This document shows, piece after piece, positions 1 to 4,703 of a stretch of DNA of 8,141 nt. Made by a program: the position numbers and the translations under genes. The notes beneath the pieces are model-generated. The model saw only the letters and a list, made by a program, of their open reading frames with translations, was not told the origin of the DNA and searched no databases. This DNA is from an uncultured Brevinema sp. (GTDB taxonomy: Bacteria; Spirochaetota; Brevinematia; Brevinematales; Brevinemataceae): contig CAMQSH010000082.1 of assembly GCA_947036575.1 (NCBI GenBank), forward strand, positions 1 through 8,141, given 5' to 3'. Within the stretch, counting starts at the first letter, position 1; each line of letters starts with the position of its first letter.

Positions 1-313
1 CTATAATTCAGATATTCTTACTGAGATTTCTGAGGAGATTCCTACAGAGATTCTGTCAGAAATTTCTGAAGAAGAGAATTCTATAGAAGCTTCTATAGAA
101 TATTCACCGAATTTATTATTTGAAGGGATTCCCGTAGAAAAAATTAAAAAACATAAAAAAAATTCCCGTATTAACTTAAAAAAAGAACAACTATTAATTC
201 AATATATTAAACAAAACAAAAACAAAGAAGAATTACTAGAGTTAGGATTTACTAGTAATGAAATTAATATAGCCATGTTATGTTATTCAACGGAAAATCC
301 TACTACTATATAA
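1..313 (+). CDS. C-terminal part of an unrecognised acidic protein (5' end outside window)
   Basis: The frame starting at base 2 is open from the left edge to a TAA at 311-313, giving 103 residues without a start. The first part is acidic and loosely repetitive (EISEEI, TEILSEISEE), which suggests a disordered linker or coiled coil. A lysine-rich stretch follows (IKKHKKNSRINLKKEQ). The last 35 residues look like a small helix-turn-helix-type end: QYIKQNKNKEELLELGFTSN and then EINIAMLCYS. That pattern recalls the short C-terminal helical domains at the end of some bacterial membrane-anchored proteins (DUF2802/DUF6115-like: a helix, a glycine turn, then an EIA-like helix), but the likeness is weak and made by eye. 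I do not recognise the gene. It converges on the SPOR-domain gene and ends just before a shared hairpin. Confidence 0.7.
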   Translation, partial: YNSDILTEISEEIPTEILSEISEEENSIEASIEYSPNLLFEGIPVEKIKKHKKNSRINLKKEQLLIQYIKQNKNKEELLELGFTSNEINIAMLCYSTENPTTI

Positions 314-324
314 AATATAATAAT

Positions 325-361
325 AAAAAAAGATATAACCTATATGATTATATCTTTTTTT
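325..361. terminator. Bidirectional Rho-independent-type terminator between convergent genes
   Basis: A perfect 14-bp inverted repeat (AAAAAAAGATATAA at 325-338 and its complement at 348-361) encloses a 9-base loop. The A-run on one arm and T-run on the other give a U-tract in either direction. It lies 11 bases after the plus-strand stop and 25 bases beyond the minus-strand stop of the SPOR gene, so it can serve both. The stem holds only one G-C pair, so it may be modest in strength. Confidence 0.65.
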
Positions 362-386
362 GATTTAATAAAAGTACTTTGTAAGA

Positions 387-1268
387 CTATTCTAAAGTAA
401 GAACAAATCCATCTTTACTAAGATTTTGACTTTTCATTTTTGCCAAGGTATCTTGAGCAGCTTTCTTGGAATTAAATCCTCGTAAACGAACTCTAAAAAA
501 TACCGCATCACCAATAACACTTTCAGAAGTATATGCTGAAAACCCAGCATTTCTTAATTGGTCTTCTACCAATCGAGCTGAAGCTATTGTAGAATGTGCT
601 GATACTTGGATAACATACTCTTTGGATGTGACTACAGGTTTTGGAGCTACTTTTTTTGGAACAGAAACAGGAGCTTCTTCTATAGCAGGTTCTACGACTT
701 TAATAGATTTTTGAGGAAGAGGAATAGTGTCTAAGGTAGAAGCCATCGGCTGTGCGATACTTGATAAAGGCGCACTAGAAATATTCATATCATCATTTTG
801 AAAACTATTAATTGATTGTGCTATTAAGGCATTTTCTGCTTTTACATTTCCTGTAATAGTTTTTCCTACCCAATATCCAGATAGAAATAACATCCCACCA
901 AATAATACAAATAAAGCGCCAGTCCATAGTGCTCTATTATCATCAATACCAATACTAGAACTTGGAGACATAGATTTTGGAAGGCTAGTACCTTCGGAAA
1001 CAGGGCGACGACTTGTATATCCGGATTCAAAAGCCGCAGAGCTATCTCTTAGGATAGATTTTTCCCTTAAACTCGCTAAAGAAGGAGGATTTGTATTTTC
1101 CTGTTCTGTCATTCTAGTACTTCTAAGTGGTCTTTCCATTCTTTCCCTGGACAATAAAGGAGTTTCCTCCCTCATAGGAATAGTAGAATCTTCTAAAGAT
1201 CTATTATTATTGTATATTGGTTTAGTTTTAGTTTCTTCTAATACATCTAAAAATTTTATTCTTGACAT
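387..1268 (-). CDS. SPOR-domain single-pass membrane protein
   Basis: A 293-residue protein, numbered here from the chosen ATG at 1268. Residues 1-113 are hydrophilic, rich in Ser, Arg and Glu, and probably cytoplasmic and disordered. Residues about 114-135 form one transmembrane helix (ALWTGALFVLFGGMLFLSGYW). A Pro/Ser/Val-rich linker follows to about 215. Residues about 217-291 form a SPOR domain, starting YVIQVSAHST and containing the ARLVEDQLRNAGF helix, FFRVRLRGFNSKKAAQ and a closing beta strand FVLTL. SPOR domains are known to bind denuded glycan strands at division septa, and this N-in, C-out layout is that of FtsN- and DedD-like proteins, so a role at the septum is inferred. I chose the start at 1268 because AGAGGG lies four bases upstream. 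An in-frame ATG at 1310 would add 14 residues, but it lies inside an 18-bp palindrome and lacks a ribosome site. No specific gene name is supported. Confidence 0.88.
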   Translation of the reverse strand: MSRIKFLDVLEETKTKPIYNNNRSLEDSTIPMREETPLLSRERMERPLRSTRMTEQENTNPPSLASLREKSILRDSSAAFESGYTSRRPVSEGTSLPKSMSPSSSIGIDDNRALWTGALFVLFGGMLFLSGYWVGKTITGNVKAENALIAQSINSFQNDDMNISSAPLSSIAQPMASTLDTIPLPQKSIKVVEPAIEEAPVSVPKKVAPKPVVTSKEYVIQVSAHSTIASARLVEDQLRNAGFSAYTSESVIGDAVFFRVRLRGFNSKKAAQDTLAKMKSQNLSKDGFVLTLE

Positions 1269-1272
1269 AGCA

Positions 1273-1278
1273 CCCTCT
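1273..1278 (-). promoter_or_regulatory. Ribosome binding site that decides the SPOR gene start
   Basis: AGAGGG on the minus strand lies four bases before the ATG at 1268. The same short spacing is seen for AGAGG before mraY, so it appears normal in this genome. It supports the shorter protein over the ATG at 1310. Confidence 0.6.
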
Positions 1279-1296
1279 TTAATATCGATGTTCGTA

Positions 1297-1314
1297 AGTA
1301 TTGTATACAATACT
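1297..1314. promoter_or_regulatory. Perfect 18-bp palindrome upstream of the SPOR gene
   Basis: AGTATTGTATACAATACT reads the same on both strands, with no spacer and no mismatch. It sits 29 bases upstream of the ATG at 1268, in the region separating the SPOR gene from the divergent symporter remnant. On the minus strand it contains TATACA and TACAAT, either of which could be a -10 element, so an operator overlapping the promoter is possible. I see no good -35 at the right distance. A palindrome this long is rare by chance even in AT-rich DNA, but it has no T-tract and is not a terminator. Confidence 0.45.
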
Positions 1315-1347
1315 CATTATTCAATTTTCGGCATTTTTTCATCTTAC

Positions 1348-1376
1348 TTGATAAAAACACAAAGTTTCTTTACCAT
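1348..1376 (+). promoter_or_regulatory. Possible sigma-70-type promoter for the symporter remnant
   Basis: TTGATA at 1348-1353 and TACCAT at 1371-1376 are separated by 17 bases. They lie about 35 bases upstream of the first recognisable symporter codons. The -10 matches only four of six consensus positions. In DNA this AT-rich such matches are common, so this is a candidate only. Confidence 0.3.
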
Positions 1377-1409
1377 ATATTTTTAATTTCAAAATAAAAT
1401 TGCCTATAA

Positions 1410-1891
1410 ATAGAAGATACAATATCTCAAAAAAGAACCTCTTGGACTTCATCTTTAGGGGTGATCTTAGCAGTAGCTGGTTCTACTGTGGGACTTGGGA
1501 AACTTTTTACGCTTTCCCGGTCAGTTAGCACAGAATGGTAGCGTACCCATGGCGAATTTTTTCTCTATTGTTTGGTTTTTCTTGCTTTTCTTTGCTGGTA
1601 TTACTTCTACTTTATCCATGTATCAACCAATGATCTCTTTCTTTAAGGAAGGACATATCAATATTCCTCCTGTATACCGTTTTGCCCTAAAATGGGTAAC
1701 CCCTCACAGAAGATCCTACACGATTTATGATGACCTATTACGCTCCCGAAGTGCGACCAAGCATTTTAAAAACAAAACTACTTCTTGTTGAAATTGCCAT
1801 AGGATTTAATCTCTTAATAGCATATGCTTGGAAAATTTATAAGCATGATGACAAATTAAAAATAGTAGTGGAGGATTCTATCCATAATTAA
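1410..1891 (+). pseudogene. Remnant of a neurotransmitter:sodium symporter (NSS/SNF) family transporter
   Basis: Three reading frames carry successive pieces of one NSS/SNF protein. The frame from 1410 gives KRTSWTSSLGVILAVAGSTV and then GL, the family's TM1 start. After one extra base near GGG at 1497-1499, the next frame continues GNFLRFPGQLAQNGS, the rest of the TM1 sodium/substrate signature. It then jumps to MANFFSIVWFFLLFFAGITS and TLSMYQPMISFF, which is the TM7 region, and then to PPVYRFALKWVTP, which resembles the conserved late K-Y-V-T-P motif. From about 1706 a third frame gives MMTYYAPEVRP and a final helix LLLVEIAIGFNLLIAYAWK, ending TAA at 1889-1891. Family members have roughly 450-550 residues; only about 160 codons remain, so TM2-6 and TM8-11 are missing. 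No start codon or ribosome site precedes it. The family assignment is firm from motifs, and the substrate is unknown. An open frame at 1495-1791 is only the middle fragment. Confidence 0.82.
1870..1874 (+). promoter_or_regulatory. Strong ribosome binding site before the small MetS-like frame
   Basis: GGAGG lies inside the end of the symporter remnant, nine bases before the ATA triplet at 1884-1886 where a start codon would be expected. No ATG, GTG or TTG stands at a usable distance. The site therefore marks an ancestral start that is now ATA, or a rare ATA/ATT start. Confidence 0.6.
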
Positions 1892-2057
1892 AAATTTATT
1901 AGCACTTTTATTTCTTACTCCTATGATTGTTTTTGCTCAAGATGAATCAGTATACACTCTTAACGCAGCAGGTATGTTCTTTATGATTTTTGCTTGGTCT
2001 GTTATCCTTGTTTGGAATGCTGTCTGTTTTACCAAAATTCTTTCTAAAAAGAAATAG
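1884..2057 (+). CDS. Small membrane protein resembling an NSS-transporter MetS-type subunit, without a normal start codon
   Basis: The frame reads 57 codons to TAG at 2055-2057. If ATA at 1884 is read as the start, the protein begins (M)IKNLLALLFLTPMIVFAQD, a good signal peptide with possible cleavage after VFA. After ESVYTLNAAG comes a second hydrophobic helix, MFFMIFAWSVILVWNAVCF, and it ends basic, TKILSKKK. Bacterial NSS transporters such as MetP are often followed by a tiny single-helix partner (MetS) with the pattern A-xx-M-M-x(n)-W-x(4)-h. The position, size and second helix fit that, though a signal peptide is not typical of MetS. It overlaps the symporter remnant by 8 bases, as in a coupled operon. 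An intact frame with a lost ATG suggests recent decay, or use of ATA or ATT (1887). An internal ATG at codon 14 would remove most of the signal peptide. Confidence 0.5.
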   Translation: MIKNLLALLFLTPMIVFAQDESVYTLNAAGMFFMIFAWSVILVWNAVCFTKILSKKK

Positions 2058-2062
2058 TATTT

Positions 2063-2092
2063 AAAAACACCTCTATTACAGAGGTGTTTTTT
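2063..2092 (+). terminator. Rho-independent terminator after the symporter operon
   Basis: A perfect 12-bp stem (AAAAACACCTCT at 2063-2074 with AGAGGTGTTTTT at 2080-2091) encloses a 5-base loop and runs into a T-tract six bases long. It begins 6 bases after the small frame's stop. It is the cleanest terminator in the window and shows that the remnant was once a complete transcription unit. Confidence 0.85.
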
Positions 2093-2185
2093 ATTATAAT
2101 TTTTATCTATTGTTTAGTCTTTTAAACCAACTAGTTTTCTGCTACCATTATATATAGTTCTCATATTTAACGCTATTTTTCTTAA

Positions 2186-2217
2186 TAAAAAAGAGAGAGT
2201 GGTTAACTCTCTCTTTT
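2186..2217 (-). terminator. Rho-independent terminator of the first lipoprotein gene
   Basis: A 12-bp stem, AAAAGAGAGAGT at 2189-2200 and its complement at 2206-2217, encloses a 5-base loop. Read on the minus strand it starts 10 bases after the stop at 2227 and ends in a run of six T. A closely similar AGAGA-rich hairpin follows the paralogous gene at 3525, so the terminator was probably duplicated with the gene. Confidence 0.75.
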
Positions 2218-2226
2218 ATTTAGAAT

Positions 2227-2724
2227 CTATTTAAGATCAATAAGTTGAAATATTCCACCGTCATCGGTATGTATATTAACTGTATTATTCTTAGCATCAT
2301 ATGAAAAAGATTTATTAAATATTCCAGTTGCTTGGGAATTGACAAATATCATAACTCCTTGGGAGTAATCATTGTCCTTATAACTAGTTTTATATTTATA
2401 TTGCGTAAGTTCACCAAACATAAATGTCTTACCATCAGCAGAAATTTCACCATATATTTTAACACCAGAAGCAACTACCCTAACTAGCAGTTTGCTTTTA
2501 AGCATTTCAACCTTTGGAACTTCTGAATCTATTTCTGAATCTATTTCTAGATCTGTTTCTAGATCTGTTTCTAGATCTGTTTCTGGATCTGTTTCTGGAT
2601 CTGTTTTTTCTGTTTCTGTTTCTGTTTCTACAGTAGAATCTGATGTAGCTAGATTCACTCTGTTAATACTAGAACAAGCTACTACTACTAACAAGCTAGA
2701 TAGTAATAATACAAATAATTTCAA
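2227..2724 (-). CDS. Small lipoprotein with (E-T/I-D-x) repeat stalk and conserved C-terminal domain
   Basis: A 165-residue predicted lipoprotein starting at TTG (2724), with AAGGAG six bases upstream. The paralogue at 4055 starts with ATG at the same place, which supports this choice over an in-frame ATG at 2787. Residues 1-16 are a short signal peptide (LKLFVLLLSSLLVVVA as encoded) and the lipobox VVAC places the lipidated cysteine at 17. Residues about 32-67 are a Glu/Asp/Thr linker: ETETETEKT, then ETDP, ETDL and EIDS tetrapeptides. Residues 68-165 form a soluble domain. About 64 of 93 aligned positions match the same domain in the protein at 3525-4055, including VVASGVKIYGEIS, ATGIFNK and DGGIFQLID. 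I do not recognise the domain. It is likely anchored to a membrane and exposed on a flexible acidic stalk. It has its own terminator and a candidate promoter. Confidence 0.85.
   Translation of the reverse strand: MKLFVLLLSSLLVVVACSSINRVNLATSDSTVETETETEKTDPETDPETDLETDLETDLEIDSEIDSEVPKVEMLKSKLLVRVVASGVKIYGEISADGKTFMFGELTQYKYKTSYKDNDYSQGVMIFVNSQATGIFNKSFSYDAKNNTVNIHTDDGGIFQLIDLK
2522..2605. repeat. Seven tandem 12-bp units in the first lipoprotein's stalk
   Basis: The plus strand reads TCTGAATCTATT twice, TCTAGATCTGTT three times and TCTGGATCTGTT twice, followed by a TTTCTG-rich tail to about 2630. On the coding strand this is EIDS, ETDL and ETDP. The unit is a multiple of three, so gain or loss changes stalk length without a frameshift. 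The grouping of identical neighbours indicates recent local duplication. Confidence 0.9.
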
Positions 2725-2730
2725 ATTATT

Positions 2731-2736
2731 CTCCTT
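2731..2736 (-). promoter_or_regulatory. Ribosome binding site fixing the TTG start at 2724
   Basis: AAGGAG on the minus strand is six bases before TTG. The same arrangement, AAGGAGAATTATTTG, precedes the middle lipoprotein gene. Confidence 0.7.
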
Positions 2737-2757
2737 AACAATTTTTAATTGATTAAT

Positions 2758-2787
2758 ACCATAACATATTTGACCTTCTATAGGCAA
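2758..2787 (-). promoter_or_regulatory. Possible promoter of the first lipoprotein gene
   Basis: On the minus strand TTGCCT (2787-2782) and TATGGT (2763-2758) are 18 bases apart, with TG one base before the -10 (extended -10 form). The expected start site is about 27 bases before the TTG codon. Both hexamers match only about four consensus positions. Confidence 0.35.
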
Positions 2788-2895
2788 TATTATTAATAAT
2801 AAATTTCAATTATTTCTTATAATAATTTTTATTAATTTTATTTTTAACAGTTTTTAACAACTTTAACACTATATCAATAAATAATTTCTATTCTT

Positions 2896-3294
2896 TTATA
2901 GATCTATTAATTCAGCATCATCTGATAAAGAACTTGTATTATATATAACTTTTACTTTATCATTATCTAAAAATTCTAAGCTTATTCTATTTATAACATT
3001 ATGTTCTTTACCTTGAGCATAAGTAATTTTTGTAGGACTTATAATTGTTTCCAATTTTGTTGAACCTTTTATCCCCTCCCAACCTTCGGAAATAAAGATA
3101 GTGCCATCTGCATTAAAATATCCAAATGTATTCTGTCCACCCGTAGATAAATAATCTAGTAACTGTTTATCCTTAACAACATCTAAAAGAGCCTCTCCCT
3201 CAGGATTCGGAGTAGGGATATCTACTAGACTTCCTTTTTCAACACTAGAACAAGCTCCTACCATTAACAAGAGTGATAAGATAAATATTTTCAA
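2896..3294 (-). CDS. Small lipoprotein, divergent relative of its two neighbours
   Basis: A 132-residue predicted lipoprotein starting at TTG (3294), with AAGGAG six bases upstream. An in-frame ATG at 3330 would give an unlikely hydrophilic lead before the signal peptide. Residues 1-14 are the signal sequence (LKIFILSLLLMVGA as encoded), with lipobox VGAC and cysteine 15, followed by SS as in both neighbours. The linker is short and has no repeat (VDIPTPNPEGEA). The C-terminal part has LLDYLSTGGQNTFGYFNADG, which lines up with LVRVVASGVKIYGEISADG of the first lipoprotein. It then diverges, ending SDDAELIDL where the neighbours end IFQLID. This suggests the same fold from an older duplication, inferred by eye. 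No clear terminator follows its stop, so transcripts may run on into the next gene 171 bases away. Its function is unknown. Confidence 0.82.
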   Translation of the reverse strand: MKIFILSLLLMVGACSSVEKGSLVDIPTPNPEGEALLDVVKDKQLLDYLSTGGQNTFGYFNADGTIFISEGWEGIKGSTKLETIISPTKITYAQGKEHNVINRISLEFLDNDKVKVIYNTSSLSDDAELIDL

Positions 3295-3300
3295 ATAATT

Positions 3301-3306
3301 CTCCTT
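3301..3306 (-). promoter_or_regulatory. Ribosome binding site fixing the TTG start at 3294
   Basis: AAGGAG on the minus strand lies six bases before TTG, which is directly followed by the signal-peptide codons. Upstream bases to about 3420 are very AT-rich. Several weak promoter-like pairs occur there, but none is convincing. Confidence 0.65.
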
Positions 3307-3475
3307 GATAATTATCAAATCTATTCTCATAGATTTTAAAATTCAATACTAATATAATATATTTGATCCTTAATCACCAATATTGTCACTAAAAAACTAT
3401 ATTCTTGGAACACTTAATTATTTTACTAACAGAATAATTCGAATATAAAAAACTCAACAATGATATTTTAAAAAT

Positions 3476-3516
3476 AAAAAAAGAGATAAGAATTAATTTT
3501 CTTATCTCTCTTTTTT
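3476..3516 (-). terminator. Rho-independent terminator of the third lipoprotein gene
   Basis: An 11-bp stem (AGAGATAAGAA at 3482-3492 with its complement at 3499-3509) is extended by an A-run/T-run beyond one mismatch. Read on the minus strand it begins 9 bases after the stop at 3525 and ends in a T-rich tract. The AGAGA core resembles the hairpin after the paralogous gene at 2227. Confidence 0.7.
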
Positions 3517-3524
3517 AAAATCTA

Positions 3525-4055
3525 TTAACGATCAATAAGTTGAAATATTCCACCATCTCCAGTACGTATATTAATTCTATTATTCTCAGCATCATAAGTA
3601 AATGGCTTATTGAATATTCCAGTTGCTACATACTGATCATATAACATAGTACCTTTAGAATAATCATTATTCTGATAGCTAGTTTTATATTCAAAACCAC
3701 CAAATTTTATTACCCTACCATCAGTAGAAATTTCACCGTATATTTTAACACCAGAAGCAACTACCTTAACTAAAAATTTATTTTTAAGCATTTCAGCCTT
3801 TGGAACTTCTGGATCTGGACTTGGATCTGGACTTGGATCTGGATCTGGATCTGGATCTGGATCTGGATCTGGATCTGGATCTGGATCTGGACTTGGATCT
3901 GGACTTGGATCTGGACTTGGATCTGGACTTGGACTTGGATCTGGACCTGGAGTTTCTACTCCCGGAGTGACATCTGCAAGTGCATTTTCTTTATCAACAC
4001 TAGAACAAGCACCTACTATTAACAAGCTAGATAGTAATAATACAAATAATTTCAT
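3525..4055 (-). CDS. Small lipoprotein with long (D/S-P) repeat stalk and conserved C-terminal domain
   Basis: A 176-residue predicted lipoprotein starting at ATG (4055), with AGGAGG five bases upstream. Residues 1-16 are the signal peptide MKLFVLLLSSLLIVGA, with lipobox VGAC and cysteine 17. Residues about 37-82 are a strictly alternating Pro-Asp/Pro-Ser stalk, which should be stiff and extended like other proline-rich spacers. Residues 83-176 form the same domain as in the protein at 2227-2724 (VVASGVKIYGEIS, YKTSY, ATGIFNK, DGGIFQLID). The DNA coding the signal peptide is identical to that paralogue over 35 bp (4020-4054 and 2689-2723). The domain family is not recognised. The likely role is a surface or periplasmic lipoprotein holding a small domain away from the membrane. 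It has the best promoter in the window and its own terminator. Confidence 0.88.
   Translation of the reverse strand: MKLFVLLLSSLLIVGACSSVDKENALADVTPGVETPGPDPSPSPDPSPDPSPDPSPDPDPDPDPDPDPDPDPDPSPDPSPDPEVPKAEMLKNKFLVKVVASGVKIYGEISTDGRVIKFGGFEYKTSYQNNDYSKGTMLYDQYVATGIFNKPFTYDAENNRINIRTGDGGIFQLIDR
3811..3948. repeat. Twenty-three tandem 6-bp units in the third lipoprotein's stalk
   Basis: The plus strand consists of 23 consecutive hexamers: 15 GGATCT, 7 GGACTT and one GGACCT. Nine GGATCT units in a row occupy 3835-3888. On the coding strand each unit is Asp-Pro (GAT CCA), Ser-Pro (AGT CCA) or Gly-Pro. Such a perfect microsatellite is prone to replication slippage, and the hexamer unit always keeps the frame. 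It also packs 15 GATC sites into 138 bp. Confidence 0.95.
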
Positions 4056-4127
4056 ACTATCCTCCTCTGTAATTATAGAATTTTTTTATAGAATTTTATA
4101 GAATTTAAAGTATTGAATTATATTACT

Positions 4128-4156
4128 AGTATAACGCATTAGATAAGTATCGTCAA
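4128..4156 (-). promoter_or_regulatory. Sigma-70-type promoter of the third lipoprotein gene
   Basis: On the minus strand TTGACG (4156-4151) and TATACT (4133-4128) are exactly 17 bases apart, and each matches five of six consensus positions. The predicted start site near 4121 leaves a leader of about 65 bases containing three AATTCTATA repeats before the ribosome site. It is the strongest promoter match in the window. Confidence 0.7.
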
Positions 4157-4166
4157 GCCTATTCCT

Positions 4167-4193
4167 AAAAATATAAAGTCTTCTTATATTTTT
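4167..4193 (-). terminator. Possible weak terminator after dtd
   Basis: AAAAATATAA (4167-4176) pairs with TTATATTTTT (4184-4193) around a 7-base loop. The stem has no G-C pair, so stability is doubtful. Its position between the dtd stop and the next promoter fits a terminator. Bases 4194-4259 contain nothing else I can identify. Confidence 0.3.
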
Positions 4194-4259
4194 ATCACAA
4201 ACATCTCTGTAAATAGGAATTGTTTGTTGCTATCATTTATACTAATTGATTTTTTATAT

Positions 4260-4688
4260 TTATAATATAATAGTAAAAGGCCCATCATCTATTGATGGTA
4301 TCGTCATGTCTGCCCCAAAAACGCCTGTTTGAATTATTAAATTTGATTCTTTGTAAAGACATTCATTAAAATAATCAAATAAAGATTTTGCATCTTGAGA
4401 GGGCATTGCTTTAGAATAAGTGGGTCTATTTCCTTTCTTTGTTTCTGCTGATAAAGTAAATTGACTCACTGATAAGATCTCACCACATACCTCTTGAATA
4501 GAGATTTCTCTATCTTCTGTTTCAAATATTCTCAGATTAGCTATTTTTTTAGCATAATATTCACATTCTTTTTGCGTATCATCTATGGCAATTCCCACAT
4601 ACAATAATAAGCCTTTTTTAATTGATGAGACTGTTTCTTCAGCAACAATAACACTTGCAGATAAGACTCTTCTTACAATAATTGTCAT
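4260..4688 (-). CDS. dtd: D-aminoacyl-tRNA deacylase
   Basis: A 142-residue cytoplasmic enzyme that hydrolyses D-amino acids, and glycine mischarged on tRNA(Ala), from tRNA, recycling the tRNA. It matches the usual length (about 145) and family layout from end to end: RRVLSASV at 6-13, GLLLYVGI at 26-33, SQFTLSAETKKGNRPTYSKA at 75-94 and TGVFGADM at 121-128. DDGPFT at 134-139 carries the Gly-Pro pair whose cis-proline gives the enzyme its chiral selectivity. The SQFT motif contributes to the active pocket. No expected residue is missing. The ATG at 4688 has AAAGGT five bases upstream, and only 15 bases separate it from the mraY stop, so the two are very probably cotranscribed. Confidence 0.95.
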   Translation of the reverse strand: MTIIVRRVLSASVIVAEETVSSIKKGLLLYVGIAIDDTQKECEYYAKKIANLRIFETEDREISIQEVCGEILSVSQFTLSAETKKGNRPTYSKAMPSQDAKSLFDYFNECLYKESNLIIQTGVFGADMTIPSIDDGPFTIIL

Positions 4689-4703
4689 TTTTTACCTTTA
4701 TTT

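Noticed and set aside
466..714. Plus-strand open frame opposite the SPOR domain
   Set aside because: It is the antisense shadow of the SPOR and linker codons, with no ribosome site and no recognisable protein.
1269..1310. Longer start for the SPOR protein at ATG 1310
   Set aside because: It has no ribosome site, falls in the palindrome, and the ATG at 1268 has AGAGGG just upstream.
1494..1720. Programmed frameshifting joining the symporter frames
   Set aside because: Frameshifting could not restore the missing TM2-6 and TM8-11, and no slippery site with downstream structure is evident.
2492..2752. Plus-strand Ser-rich repeat frame opposite the first lipoprotein
   Set aside because: Its repeats are the antisense reading of the E-T-D-x array. 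The minus strand has the signal peptide, lipobox and paralogue.
2806..2895. Terminator after the middle lipoprotein gene
   Set aside because: The region has repeated GTTAAA-like words and AT runs, but no stem of useful length.
3811..3948. CRISPR-like or replication-origin iteron array
   Set aside because: There are no unique spacers, the units are contiguous hexamers, and the array is in frame within a lipoprotein gene.
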